A stretch of 17,768 bases of DNA, taken from NCBI GenBank assembly GCA_965114465.1, contig CBCOYO010000071.1, forward strand, positions 1-17,768, given 5' to 3'. Origin of the DNA: COE1 sp965114465 (GTDB lineage: Bacteria; Bacillota; Clostridia; Lachnospirales; Lachnospiraceae). The notes under the pieces are model-generated. The model was not told the origin of the DNA, ran no database searches, and saw nothing but the letters and a program-made list of their open reading frames with translations. Both the position numbers and the translations under genes were made by a program. Shown in pieces: positions 8,562 to 16,548 of this stretch (positions are counted from its first letter, which is position 1; every line of letters begins with the position of its first letter).

Positions 8562-8795
8562 CTACAAATCACGCATACTTACAGGCTTATCCAGTCTATC
8601 AGGAATTACATACAACATTTTCTTCATTTCCATGTTATGTATTTCTTTGTATGCGTCATACACATCCATATACTCACCGATCCGCATTTGTCCTGTATCT
8701 GCCTTCGATAGTCCCATATGTAGGCTTTGTGCAATAATCCGCCAAAAGTCGATACGCTCATCCTCATTATTTTTTACCTCTTGACGGATTACACG
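8562..8795 (-). CDS. GT extension of tail assembly chaperone (made by -1 frameshift)
   Basis: Reading in the -1 frame after the slippery site gives 77 further residues from codon CGT 8795-8793 to TAG 8564-8562. They include DERIDFWRIIAQSLHMGLSK, IGEYMDVYDAYKEIHN and a basic end. The fused product would be 204 residues (127 from the zero frame plus 77). The frame has no convincing start of its own: its first ATG (8717) lies deep inside and lacks a ribosome site. Without this reading, about 220 bases between the chaperone and the tape measure would be empty in a region where genes otherwise touch. Known role of the family (lambda gpGT): the T part binds tail tube subunits while the G part binds the tape measure. 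The D.W......G.....A pattern resembles GT extensions of other Firmicutes phages; that likeness is from memory. Confidence 0.9.
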   Translation of the reverse strand, partial: RVIRQEVKNNEDERIDFWRIIAQSLHMGLSKADTGQMRIGEYMDVYDAYKEIHNMEMKKMLYVIPDRLDKPVSMRDL

Positions 8796-8801
8796 TTTTT
8801 T
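8735..8801 (-). promoter_or_regulatory. Programmed -1 frameshift signal: slippery heptamer plus stem-loop
   Basis: The heptamer A AAA AAC occupies 8801-8795 in the correct phase (CGA AAA AAC in the zero frame). Three bases later, 8791-8778 (TAATCCGTCAAGAG) pairs with 8748-8735 (CTTTTGGCGGATTA): 14 base pairs, two of them G-U, with no mismatch, around a 29-base loop. The zero-frame stop TAA (8791-8789) is the base of the stem. Slippery site plus downstream stem is the standard -1 frameshift architecture in siphophage G/GT genes. Confidence 0.9.
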
Positions 8802-9175
8802 CGCTCAAAACACTTAGCATATTCTGTATGAATTTTACACGCTGTTTCATATAGTTCAAATTGGGCATTTCGAATAGCTGCCAATGCTTCTTTTAAATCT
8901 ATATTTTCTCCTGCATCTACTGCTTCTTTTAGCATACATGGAAGTATCATGCTAATTGCTTTTATAGACGGTTCCACCCGTTTAAACAGCATCTTCCCTT
9001 CGCTGTTCATTACTGCCGAACCATTTTCATCTTTTACAATCTCAACACCTGTAATCTGCATTTCAAAATTATTCAGTGTTTGAAATTGTTCTTGAATTTC
9101 TATCAGTACATTAATATCGCATTTAATTGGATATTCTTTTCCGGCAAGCCTTACACTTTCCATATGCTCAAACAT
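8789..9175 (-). CDS. Tail assembly chaperone (gpG-like)
   Basis: A 128-residue protein from ATG 9175-9173; GGAGGG of its ribosome site overlaps the stop of the tail tube gene. It begins with a beta-rich segment (MESVRLAGKEYPIKCDINVL), then an alpha-helical body with EPSIKAISMILPCMLKEAVD and ends ECFERKNV-like with CFERKNV before TAA 8791-8789. Size and position between tail tube protein and tape measure match the lambda gpG class, which coats the tape measure during assembly and is absent from the finished virion. Sequence likeness to named families is modest; the call rests mainly on position and on the frameshift signal at its 3' end, which yields a longer GT form. Confidence 0.9.
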   Translation of the reverse strand: MFEHMESVRLAGKEYPIKCDINVLIEIQEQFQTLNNFEMQITGVEIVKDENGSAVMNSEGKMLFKRVEPSIKAISMILPCMLKEAVDAGENIDLKEALAAIRNAQFELYETACKIHTEYAKCFERKNV

Positions 9176-9177
9176 TT

Positions 9178-9762
9178 CTATCCCTCCGCTTGTTTATTTA
9201 AGGTTATCGGTGGTGTATATCCAAGCGTTTCCCGCAGCCATGCATCCGCTTCTATACTTGTGGAAAATGTCTTTGTTGTTTTCCATTCACCCGATTCCAA
9301 GCCTGCAATCGTGCCTTCGATACTTGGCGTCTTAAACTCTATATTTTCGCCTTTTGTTGTGTAATCGTTTGCCGTTTCACTAAATTTTACTTTGTAGACA
9401 ACTGTTGCAACATATTCTTTTACGTTATTAATCATTTCATCTACATAAAATCCTACACCGACATAATTAGCTGCATCATTCGTTTTATATACTACTTCTT
9501 TTTCGTCGTCACTGACTGTATGCCCAAAACATACTGTCATTGCCTTAACTGGAAGTCTGTCCGTTCCAAGCGTGATATTTCCGTCCTTAAATTCTTTTAC
9601 ATTCTCTGCTAACTGGTTGTTTGCATAAAGTTTCGCTTCGTTGTAATTCGGCGTAATATTTACTGTCATTGCCTTTCCGCACGCAAAACAGTCTGCGTAT
9701 ATTTTCTTTGTTTCATCTACCAGTTTTGCTATATAAGGGTTCGATAATCCTACATATGCCAT
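9178..9762 (-). CDS. Major tail (tube) protein, phi13-type
   Basis: A 194-residue protein from ATG 9762-9760, with AGGAGG nine bases upstream. The beginning MAYVGLSNPYIAKL, the segments NYNEAKLYANNQLAEN and DGNITLGTDRLP, and GVGFYVDEMINNVKEYVATVVYKVKF match the phi13/TP901-1-like major tail protein pattern. It should polymerise into stacked hexameric rings forming the tail tube around the tape measure. The C-terminal part (SIEGTIAGLESGEWKTTKTF and a short Ala/Trp segment) is the usual end of this family; no Ig-like add-on domain is present. It lies just before the chaperone gene, as expected. Confidence 0.93.
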   Translation of the reverse strand: MAYVGLSNPYIAKLVDETKKIYADCFACGKAMTVNITPNYNEAKLYANNQLAENVKEFKDGNITLGTDRLPVKAMTVCFGHTVSDDEKEVVYKTNDAANYVGVGFYVDEMINNVKEYVATVVYKVKFSETANDYTTKGENIEFKTPSIEGTIAGLESGEWKTTKTFSTSIEADAWLRETLGYTPPITLNKQAEG

Positions 9763-9782
9763 ACTTCATGTCCTCCTATTAT

Positions 9783-10130
9783 TTATCTAAATCCTGCAAT
9801 TGCGCAGTCAAATGTTGTCCTGCGTATTCTTTTTGCAGGTTTATAATCTTCTACTTTTGATGCTGTTGAAGTTATCACAAATTCGTTTTCTTCCAGATAG
9901 TCCCTTATTTTGTTCTTTATTGCAAAATAGTCAAACTCCGTCGGTGTATACAGGTTCACATATATATCGCATTTGTCTGCCAATACCCTGTTATTACCGC
10001 ACAGTACAGGACGCTCATCTTGATAAATATATGTAATGTATTTCTTTGCATTTTCGTCTGTACAAAAATCCTGATACACTGTAATACCTGTAACAGCTTC
10101 TAGTTTCAACAGTTTCTCTGTTAAATCCAT
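9783..10130 (-). CDS. Tail completion / terminator protein
   Basis: A 115-residue protein. ATG 10130-10128 follows the previous stop directly (TAAATG), with AGGCGG upstream, which suggests coupled translation. It begins with a helix (MDLTEKLLKLEAVTGI), then VYQDF, KKYITYIYQDERP, and ADKCDIYVNLYTPTEFDYFA, and ends in a second helix and strand region (NKIRDYLEENEF, RRTTFDCAIAGF). This alternation of strands and helices and the place directly before the tail tube gene fit the tail terminator family (lambda gpU / SPP1 gp17 type) that caps the tube at the head end. I recognise the family by style and synteny rather than a decisive motif. Confidence 0.8.
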   Translation of the reverse strand: MDLTEKLLKLEAVTGITVYQDFCTDENAKKYITYIYQDERPVLCGNNRVLADKCDIYVNLYTPTEFDYFAIKNKIRDYLEENEFVITSTASKVEDYKPAKRIRRTTFDCAIAGFR

Positions 10131-10577
10131 TTATCCGCCTGCCTTCCTGTCAAATGTCCGCTGGATAATATCCAGTGTTTCTTTTTCTGCATCATTTACT
10201 GCTTTTGCAAGAAACGGGCTTGGCGGCTGATGCCCTGCTATTCCATACTCTTTCCAGATTGCTTTTAATGCATTGCTTACAGGATAAACACGATGTTTCT
10301 TTGCTCCGGCACGATATACCTTAACATTTGAGTATCCTTTGGGTCCTACTGTTACTATCCATGCTCCATTCTTTGATTTTTTCGCTTTGCCTGCTTTAAT
10401 AGACTGTACAAGTTCAGAATCTCCTGTATGTTTAACTGCTGCCTGTACTGCTGATTTCATGGATGTTTCCAAAACAGGCGCAGCATCATTTAACGCTTCC
10501 TCCGCAAAACTTTCAAAATCCATTTCCAGCAACGCATCAAAATCTGTTTTATCATGATATACCTCAAAACCTGCCAT
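10131..10577 (-). CDS. HK97 gp10-like head-tail / tail protein
   Basis: A 148-residue protein from ATG 10577-10575 with AAGGTGA upstream. It has an N-terminal helical part (ESFAEEALNDAAPVLETSMK), then TGDSELVQSIKAGKAKKSKN, a strand pair with WIVTVGPKGYSN, a basic segment GAKKHRVYPVSNALKAIWKEYG, and PPSPFLAKAVNDAEKETLDI. The phrase GxxxxPPSPFLxxA near the C-terminus and the basic middle are typical of the HK97 gp10 / phage minor tail family (tail completion or neck role). It lies between the head-tail adaptor and tail terminator, the usual place. Exact role in assembly is inferred from synteny. Confidence 0.87.
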   Translation of the reverse strand: MAGFEVYHDKTDFDALLEMDFESFAEEALNDAAPVLETSMKSAVQAAVKHTGDSELVQSIKAGKAKKSKNGAWIVTVGPKGYSNVKVYRAGAKKHRVYPVSNALKAIWKEYGIAGHQPPSPFLAKAVNDAEKETLDIIQRTFDRKAGG

Positions 10578-10583
10578 ATCATA

Positions 10584-10898
10584 TCACCTTACGCATACAA
10601 TTTCTAAATTCTTGTATACACCTTTCCTGCGCACGTCATAAATCTTATATTGTTCTTCGTTATATTCCACCATATCCGGACGCCTGCCATCAAACAGGAC
10701 TGCTTTGTATGAATCCGTATCAACCATAAATATAGCCGAAACATTTATCCCTGCCCGTTCTGCTTCATACTTTGCTATTACTCCCGCCGATCGTATCCCT
10801 GCAAAAATTTCCTTTTTGACAACCTCTGTAGCTTCTTCAAATCCACGTTTGTTACGCTTTTTAATCGTAGTCACCAAGGTAATCATTTCATTGTGCAT
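10584..10898 (-). CDS. Head-tail adaptor (head closure) protein
   Basis: A 104-residue protein. I chose ATG 10898-10896 because GGAGGG lies four to five bases upstream; a GTG at 10910 overlaps that site. The gene overlaps the end of the connector gene by 11 bases. MITLVTTIKKRNKRGFEE, EIFAGIRSAGVIAKYEAERAG, SAIFMVDTDSYKA and YNEEQYKIYDVRRKG fit the small beta-barrel head-tail joining / SPP1 gp16-like family, which plugs the connector after packaging. Function follows from family style and position between connector and gp10-like genes. Confidence 0.84.
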   Translation of the reverse strand: MHNEMITLVTTIKKRNKRGFEEATEVVKKEIFAGIRSAGVIAKYEAERAGINVSAIFMVDTDSYKAVLFDGRRPDMVEYNEEQYKIYDVRRKGVYKNLEIVCVR

Positions 10899-11208
10899 TG
10901 TACCCTCCACTTAACGACATGGAATCCCTTAGTTTCTCAAAAGATGTCATATATGTACTGCCCTTTTCCTCAAAATCTTCCATGCCTTTGGCATACAATT
11001 CAATTGCTTTTCTAATTAGCGGCTTGCTGTTTATTATCCTGTATCCGTCCTCATCTGTCAGATACTGTCCTGTATCATCCGTTTCGTATGGTTCTACGCC
11101 TGCCCTTGACAACTCATCCGCTCCGGCATATATGTCAGACAAAAGGATATCATCAAGGGCATTGTGGGAAATTCTCTGCGATAATTTTATCTGTTCCAGC
11201 AGTTCCAT
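10888..11208 (-). CDS. gp6-like head-tail connector protein
   Basis: A 106-residue, mostly alpha-helical acidic protein from ATG 11208-11206; AAGGAGG lies eight bases upstream. MELLEQIKLSQRISHNALDD at the start, an insert YETDDTGQYLTDEDGYRI, then NSKPLIRKAIELYAKGMEDF match the HK97 gp6 / phage QLRG-type connector pattern (helices that form a ring under the portal). It directly follows the major capsid gene, as in HK97-type phages. It should dock on the portal after DNA packaging and recruit the adaptor protein. Confidence 0.87.
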   Translation of the reverse strand: MELLEQIKLSQRISHNALDDILLSDIYAGADELSRAGVEPYETDDTGQYLTDEDGYRIINSKPLIRKAIELYAKGMEDFEEKGSTYMTSFEKLRDSMSLSGGYNAQ

Positions 11209-11232
11209 TACGCCGCCCTCCTTATCCTGTCA

Positions 11233-12465
11233 CTATTCTGTCGGATTTGATTCTGTCTGTGCTACTTCTTTTAACAATGCGTGCGCTTTGTTTGTAATGA
11301 TATTGCCATCCATAATTGCATATCCGCAGTAATCCGTTTCCCGATCCTTAACATGATCTTCTGACATCATAGTCATTTCTTTGTTGATATTGGCATGGTA
11401 TCCGGCAAATGCGTTAGATATCAATATTTCGCCATCCAGCATGGAATCATCTTCCTTTACTTCCATGCCGAGTACTCTGTATCCTCCTGTCGTTGGGTCA
11501 GACATAAAGATAGGTCGTTTGTTAGCATCTACAATATTCGCTATCTTGTTCCAGATAGTAGATGAGTTTGCATAAACCCTAAGTCCTGCGCTGTATCCGC
11601 TCTTAATCAATGCCCTTGCTGCGGTCATATTTGCAAATTCAGGCACACCTTTATATGTAATAATCTGTGGCGTATTGCTTTCTTTCTCAAGGGCAGTCAC
11701 TACCCCAACAGGCTCTGGTTTCCCCACAGTAGCCGTTCCTTTTCCATGTGTCGCACCATACCCAGCCGCAGCCCCCATCTTCTTCGCCATTTTCCGCTGA
11801 ATATATGGAATAAAGTCGTCCATTGCCATTTCTTTTAATTTCCAAGATACTGTTATTGTCCTTGCAAGTTCGCAACCGGATAATAAAAACTCCTTAAATG
11901 TTTCCTTTCCATCTTCTGTTTTGGTTTCTTCCTCATACCACGCCGCATCCGAACTGGTATCTTCCATTGGCACTGACAAGATGCCGTTTACATACGTTTT
12001 CTGCACATCCTCAAAATATGGATACATTTCTCCTGCCAATTCCCAAATCTTACCTGCTACAGACTTTGGGATAACAATTCCTGTATTTTTAGTCGTATGT
12101 GTATACGCTTCATTTACGAGTTTGTATGTTTCTGCTTCTGCATTATCTAAAGGCTTGCCTTGTAACTGCTTGCCCCATGCATTCAAATATTCTTTGGATT
12201 CCCACATATCCAAAATATTCTTATTTTTTGGTGTTTCTCCGGTATCCAGTTCGCCTTCCAAATCTATAATTGGATTTTTTGTCTGCGGCTCTGTGTTTAA
12301 CGCATTGAAATTCGCTGCTGCCTGTGCAATCGCATCCCATTTTTGATCAAGGGCTGTTACTTCATCAATTTTTGCCTGTGCCTGTTCCGCGTCACCAGCA
12401 TCAATAAATGCCTGTGCTTCTGCCATCAGCTTTCTTCTCATTGCTTCATATTGTTTTTTGTTCAT
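11233..12465 (-). CDS. Major capsid protein, HK97 fold
   Basis: A 410-residue protein from ATG 12465-12463 with GGAGGG upstream inside the protease gene, which it overlaps by 20 bases. Residues 1 to about 95 are a charged helical segment (MNKKQYEAMRRKLMAEAQAF onward) like the HK97 delta (scaffold) domain normally removed by the prohead protease. The rest is HK97-fold: NTGIVIPKSVAGKIWELAGE (E-loop approach), FKEFLLSGCELARTITVS, MAKKMGAAAGYGATHGKGT, a P-domain helix region ANMTAARALIKSGY, and the A-domain end GGYRVLGMEVKEDD and ISNAFAGYHANINKEMTM. It forms the icosahedral shell. The order protease then capsid is standard. Whether subunits cross-link as in HK97 cannot be read from this sequence. 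Confidence 0.94.
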   Translation of the reverse strand: MNKKQYEAMRRKLMAEAQAFIDAGDAEQAQAKIDEVTALDQKWDAIAQAAANFNALNTEPQTKNPIIDLEGELDTGETPKNKNILDMWESKEYLNAWGKQLQGKPLDNAEAETYKLVNEAYTHTTKNTGIVIPKSVAGKIWELAGEMYPYFEDVQKTYVNGILSVPMEDTSSDAAWYEEETKTEDGKETFKEFLLSGCELARTITVSWKLKEMAMDDFIPYIQRKMAKKMGAAAGYGATHGKGTATVGKPEPVGVVTALEKESNTPQIITYKGVPEFANMTAARALIKSGYSAGLRVYANSSTIWNKIANIVDANKRPIFMSDPTTGGYRVLGMEVKEDDSMLDGEILISNAFAGYHANINKEMTMMSEDHVKDRETDYCGYAIMDGNIITNKAHALLKEVAQTESNPTE

Positions 12466-13162
12466 GTGTGTTTCCCTCCAATTTTAATAAATTTAGCTTT
12501 GCCTGCATTAACGCAGCATTTTCTTTTTTTTGATGTATGCTGCCTTCTGCCATATTTTTTACTTTTTCCATCTGTTCCTGTGTCGGAAGGCTAAATAATG
12601 GTCCCGCTGTAATCACTGCTTCCTGTTTCGGTTCTTCCTGAAACATTATTTTATCAATCAGTCCTCTTTCCTGTGCCTGCTCTGCTGTCAACCATGTTTC
12701 ATGTTCCATCATTTCAAGCGCATCTGCTTCTGTCATTCCTGCTTTCGCCATATAAGCTGTGCACAACGCCTTATCGGCTGTTCTTAACACTTCTCCCATA
12801 TGTTCCATATCACGGTGGTTTCCTTTTACGCCGGAAGATACGCAATGAACCATCATAAGCGCCGTTGGTGACATTTCTGAATAGCCTGCCATAGCCGCTA
12901 TGGAAGCTGCGCTACACGCTTCACCAACAATAAATATTTTCACATTATCTTTACGTCCGCGCAGCAATGTATAAATTTCGCTTCCTACATCAATTACGCC
13001 TCCCGGCGAATTAACATATACTTCGATTTCATCCCCATCGCAAAACTGATCCAGCACCCCTTGGATATCCTGAGGACAGGTGCAGTCCATACCAAAATAG
13101 TCATAATACCATTTATAATCATTCGGCACCATAACGCCTCTGATATTTATTTTATGTGTCAA
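12446..13162 (-). CDS. ClpP-like prohead (head maturation) protease
   Basis: A 238-residue protein from TTG 13162-13160. AAGGAGG lies eight bases before this TTG, whereas the upstream in-frame GTG (13171) overlaps the ribosome site; the resulting MTHKINIRGV is a typical start. It overlaps the portal gene by 11 bases. ClpP-fold marks: NSPGG at 51-55, nucleophile Ser84 in GEACSAAS, and His106 in MMVH. The third catalytic position appears to be Glu155 in ETWLTAEQA where bacterial ClpP has Asp; phage relatives often have this too. The protein probably cuts the capsid N-terminal segment and other inner prohead parts before packaging. The C-terminal about 55 residues beyond the ClpP fold (Gln/Glu-rich helix) may help in scaffold incorporation, an inference. 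Confidence 0.94.
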   Translation of the reverse strand: MTHKINIRGVMVPNDYKWYYDYFGMDCTCPQDIQGVLDQFCDGDEIEVYVNSPGGVIDVGSEIYTLLRGRKDNVKIFIVGEACSAASIAAMAGYSEMSPTALMMVHCVSSGVKGNHRDMEHMGEVLRTADKALCTAYMAKAGMTEADALEMMEHETWLTAEQAQERGLIDKIMFQEEPKQEAVITAGPLFSLPTQEQMEKVKNMAEGSIHQKKENAALMQAKLNLLKLEGNTHEQKTI

Positions 13163-14414
13163 TACCCTCACCTCCTTCTTTGCCGTATTTCAATAGATTC
13201 GTGATAATTCCTGCCATTACTATATAGTTATCTGCATTCATTTTATTAATAACAGCTTCTGCCATATCAACAACCTGTGTATCCAGCCGCCTTATTGGTT
13301 TATCACCGCCCTCAATTGGTGCTAAATTCATTGTTTCGCGCCATTCATTTGGCGTCATAGAGCCTCGGTCAACCATTTGAACTAAATTTAATTTTGTTGA
13401 CAGGCTTGCACATTGCAGATTGCTTGCTTCAAAAATGATTTTATTGTTGCATCCGCGTTCCCGTCTGCTGAATAAACGAACCGAATATGTTTGCCCAAGC
13501 TGAATGGCTAACGGCTCAATTTCCGCTTCAAAATACGCGTTCCATTCATCTTCTGTCCATTTTGACTGTACAATATTTTCATTTGTGTTAAAAAACGAAT
13601 ATATGCGGTTTATGGTTTCTTTCGTCTGCAGGGCATTTGGAACATAATCTTTAGGCTCTATCCGCACCGCTTCGGTTTTTGCGTCTGTTCCGGCTGCTCC
13701 GAAGGTTTCACTTTCAACACTTAAATAATTATCAACAAATTCCTTTACATTTTTTTTGATATCTTCCGGTCTTAGGGACTGTGTAAATTTCAACAGCCAT
13801 CTAACAATCCCGCTGTTTTTGATAGCTTTTATCATGCCTTGATCTATTGTGCCGATAACTTCCATCATCTGCGCTAATGCTTTTGCTGGACTTTCTCCAA
13901 AAATATCGTTTTCATTAAAATCTTGCCGCAAGTGGATTATTTCAGAATATGGAAATTTTTGCCCTTTTCCGTTTCTATATGTAAACTTTAGGAATAGTTC
14001 TCCGTCGTTGTATTCTGTTTCGCAAAACACACATGGGATAGGATATAACTGCATGGGTTTCCCATTTTCATCACGTACAATCAATATAAATGCATTATTG
14101 TTTAAACATAACTGCGTTGCAACTTTCTCTTGAAACTGCTGCGCTGTCATAAATGGATTGGGTTCTGCTAACAAAAATCTGATATTGGCATCCGGATTTA
14201 CTTTCAGCCCCCCTATGTCATCCCTTATATGTTTTCCTACCAATTTTCCAGCCGCTTTTACTTTCGGACGAAGGCATGATCTTACAATATCGCTTTCATA
14301 CAATTTCCCATTCCATGAATAATATGATTCCCCATATGTTGTTACCATCTGCAGTATATCGCGTCCTGCTTTCTCACTTTCTTTTGTAGGCTCTCTTTTT
14401 CTAAATAGTTTCAT
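13152..14414 (-). CDS. Portal protein, HK97 gp3-like
   Basis: A 420-residue protein. ATG 14414-14412 is chosen because AGGAG ends five bases upstream; GTG at 14420 abuts that site. The ribosome site overlaps the terminase stop (TTTAGGAG). The portal family pattern is clear: SDIVRSCLRPKVKAAGKLVG, then FLLAEPNPFMTAQQFQEKVA, LNNNAFILIVRDENGKPMQL with YPIP, the pair SEIIHLRQDF and FGESPAKALAQMMEV, and the wing and crown part NENIVQSKWTEDEWNAYFEA with EIEPLA. Twelve copies form the ring through which DNA is packaged and released, docking the terminase and later the gp6-like connector. The gene sits between large terminase and protease as in HK97. Confidence 0.95.
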   Translation of the reverse strand: MKLFRKREPTKESEKAGRDILQMVTTYGESYYSWNGKLYESDIVRSCLRPKVKAAGKLVGKHIRDDIGGLKVNPDANIRFLLAEPNPFMTAQQFQEKVATQLCLNNNAFILIVRDENGKPMQLYPIPCVFCETEYNDGELFLKFTYRNGKGQKFPYSEIIHLRQDFNENDIFGESPAKALAQMMEVIGTIDQGMIKAIKNSGIVRWLLKFTQSLRPEDIKKNVKEFVDNYLSVESETFGAAGTDAKTEAVRIEPKDYVPNALQTKETINRIYSFFNTNENIVQSKWTEDEWNAYFEAEIEPLAIQLGQTYSVRLFSRRERGCNNKIIFEASNLQCASLSTKLNLVQMVDRGSMTPNEWRETMNLAPIEGGDKPIRRLDTQVVDMAEAVINKMNADNYIVMAGIITNLLKYGKEGGEGIDT

Positions 14415-14422
14415 ATCCACTC

Positions 14423-16117
14423 CTAAATCATTGATAAATATTCCTCAAGATTATTTTCCAATACAACATAGGCATCCAGCAAACCCGCAAGCCCGTCAAT
14501 TCTTCTGGTGCCGATATTTCCTTTACACGGCTGAATATTATCATTTTTATCAATGTCAACGGATGTATTGCCTAAGCACCATTTCAATATAGGATTGTTA
14601 TTGTAGACCACTTTTTTCTTTTCAAGGTCAGCCCCCAGCGACTTCATAGGGCTTGACAGCGTTTTCTTGCCTTGGATAACAGGTTCCATAACAATCGATC
14701 CAAACGTATTTTTCATATCCTCAACAAAATATGTTGCTGACCATGAATCATAACCGCATTTATACAGGTAAATATCTTTTTCCTGCTGTATTTCCTCAAA
14801 CCACTCACGGACATATTTATAATGCACCCTGTTTCCGGGGCAGGTCCGCAAAAGCCCCTGTTCCTTCCATAAGTCGTATGGTATTCTGTCCTCTCTTACC
14901 CTACGTTCCAACAAATCTTCTGGAAGCCAGTACATCTGCAATACATAAATCCGCTCGTCCCCCTGAACCATAAATATTACTGTTGCATTCGTTAAATCCG
15001 TAGTGCTCGACAGGTCACATCCTCCTATGCCATAACGTGGTTTCAGCAAAGCTATATCAAATAGTTCGGTGTTATTAAGCTGTTCAAATGTCAGCCACGC
15101 TTCGGAAGATGTTTCACGAATATTAAATTCTTTGCAGACAAGATTTTTTACAAGCGCAGGATTGATAAGTGCTTTGTTTACTTTATTTTCTAAATACTCC
15201 CATTTTTTGGATACTCCAAGATTCGGGTTCGCTTTCAGCCATTTATCTTTATCCGTCCATTCCTTTCGTTCATCTAGTTCATAGATAAACGGGAAAAAAT
15301 GAATATCTTTATATCCATTATCATCAAACAATCCATTGACAATATGTGCTGCTTCTTCATATTTTGCGTCATAGATATCCTCCCTGATAGTTCCGGCTGT
15401 TGATGTGATATAAATAAGCGGCTGATTGCGTGCGGATACACCATCTGCTAAGATATCGTAAAGCGCCTTGCCGTTTTTCCACTGATGAATCTCATCCAGC
15501 AACGCACAATGAATATTCATTCCATCCAAACTGTCAGAATCACTTGCCAGCGGTTTAAATACACCATTGTTAAATTCTTCGCTTGAAATATCTCCTACCC
15601 TGCATTTCAAACGCTTTGCCAGAACCCTTGATTTTTTTATCATGCGTGTACTTTCCTGCCATATTATTTTCGCCTGATCTCTTTTGGTCGCTGCACTGTA
15701 TACTTCTGGTCCTTTTTCTCCGTCCCCTATCAGCATATAAAGACCAACCACAGAAGCAAGGAGGGATTTTCCATTCTTCTTCCCTACGATAAACAGGGAT
15801 TCGTGGCAGGTTCTGTATCCCTGCTCATCTACAAAACCAAATACTGCTGCCAGATGCGCCTTTTCCCATAATTCCAGCACTACTGGTTTACCTGCTCCGT
15901 TACCCTTAGACAAACAGCAAAAGCTTTCGGCAAATTCTATAATGTGGTTTGCCCTTGCCGCATTGTATGCCATCTGTTTCGTGGGATTATGCACCCTGTC
16001 TGCTAAATATTGATACCATCTGCGGATTTTACTGGATACGGGTATTTCACCCTGTTCTATTTTCTTCCAATACTCCAAAATAGGGTTATAACTGACGGCG
16101 TATTTTCTCCTAGCCAT
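14423..16117 (-). CDS. Terminase large subunit
   Basis: A 564-residue protein from ATG 16117-16115 with AGGAG six bases upstream; it overlaps the small terminase stop by eight bases. ATPase domain: Walker A VGKKNGKS at 111-118, Walker B CALLDE at 204-209 followed by IHQW, and coupling motif YITST at 236-240. Nuclease domain: acidic residues Asp368 in GGCDLSSTTDL, Asp457 in KCGYDSWSA, and Asp541 and Asp548 in RIDGLAGLLDA, which should bind the two metal ions. This is the Terminase_1 (HK97 gp2-like) class. It powers DNA translocation into the prohead and cuts the concatemer; with the adjacent HNH gene a cos-type cut is likely. All key residues are present, and length is normal. Confidence 0.97.
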   Translation of the reverse strand: MARRKYAVSYNPILEYWKKIEQGEIPVSSKIRRWYQYLADRVHNPTKQMAYNAARANHIIEFAESFCCLSKGNGAGKPVVLELWEKAHLAAVFGFVDEQGYRTCHESLFIVGKKNGKSLLASVVGLYMLIGDGEKGPEVYSAATKRDQAKIIWQESTRMIKKSRVLAKRLKCRVGDISSEEFNNGVFKPLASDSDSLDGMNIHCALLDEIHQWKNGKALYDILADGVSARNQPLIYITSTAGTIREDIYDAKYEEAAHIVNGLFDDNGYKDIHFFPFIYELDERKEWTDKDKWLKANPNLGVSKKWEYLENKVNKALINPALVKNLVCKEFNIRETSSEAWLTFEQLNNTELFDIALLKPRYGIGGCDLSSTTDLTNATVIFMVQGDERIYVLQMYWLPEDLLERRVREDRIPYDLWKEQGLLRTCPGNRVHYKYVREWFEEIQQEKDIYLYKCGYDSWSATYFVEDMKNTFGSIVMEPVIQGKKTLSSPMKSLGADLEKKKVVYNNNPILKWCLGNTSVDIDKNDNIQPCKGNIGTRRIDGLAGLLDAYVVLENNLEEYLSMI

Positions 16118-16532
16118 TCCGTTCTCCTAAAAATTCATCAAAGCCATCACTCTTTGGCATAATCTGTGATTTTGGCATACAGTCAAGTAATATCTTCATT
16201 GCCTGTGTCTGCTTTTGCGACATCGCAAGGTATAGCTGCGCATCCGGACTTTGTTTTGTTCCGTACTGGTTCTCACCGTTCTTATATTCTACTGTTGTTC
16301 CGTCCCTGATAATGTTCTCCCGCAAATCCTGCATTGCAACTGTTAAAAAAGCTACATCATCAATTGTTGTCAGCACCAGTTTCTTTTTATTTTCATCAAT
16401 TTCCTTAAACAATTTTCTTAGTCTGCTGACCTCTTTCTTAATCTGCTTTTGTTTTTCCAAATACTTGGAAACGCTGTCATATTCTGCCTCTCTGCGAATT
16501 TCTTCCTTGATCAGTTCCTCATCCGAAATCAT
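16110..16532 (-). CDS. Terminase small subunit
   Basis: A 140-residue protein. I chose ATG 16532-16530, about ten bases after the G-run AAGGGGGG; GTG 16541 would add three residues but touches that site. The sequence is strongly helical and charged: ISDEELIKEEIRREAEYDSV, then EKQKQIKKEVSRLRKLFKEI, a middle part with TIDDVAFLTVAMQDLRENI, and AMSQKQTQAMKILLDCMPKS near the end. This is the pattern of small terminases in Clostridia phages of the P27-like group. It recognises the packaging site and feeds DNA to the large subunit. The position between HNH and large terminase supports the call. Confidence 0.87.
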   Translation of the reverse strand: MISDEELIKEEIRREAEYDSVSKYLEKQKQIKKEVSRLRKLFKEIDENKKKLVLTTIDDVAFLTVAMQDLRENIIRDGTTVEYKNGENQYGTKQSPDAQLYLAMSQKQTQAMKILLDCMPKSQIMPKSDGFDEFLGERNG

Positions 16533-16548
16533 AGATACCACACCCCCC

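Noticed and set aside
8562..8767. Separate small gene from ATG 8767 (starting MRMSVSTFGG)
   Set aside because: It is the frame of neither the G nor the GT product, ends early inside the region and has an odd composition; the -1 frame has the expected GT-type content and ends next to the tape measure.
11687..11875. 62-residue minus-strand frame inside the major capsid gene
   Set aside because: It is an out-of-frame shadow of a well-supported capsid gene, with no ribosome site of note.
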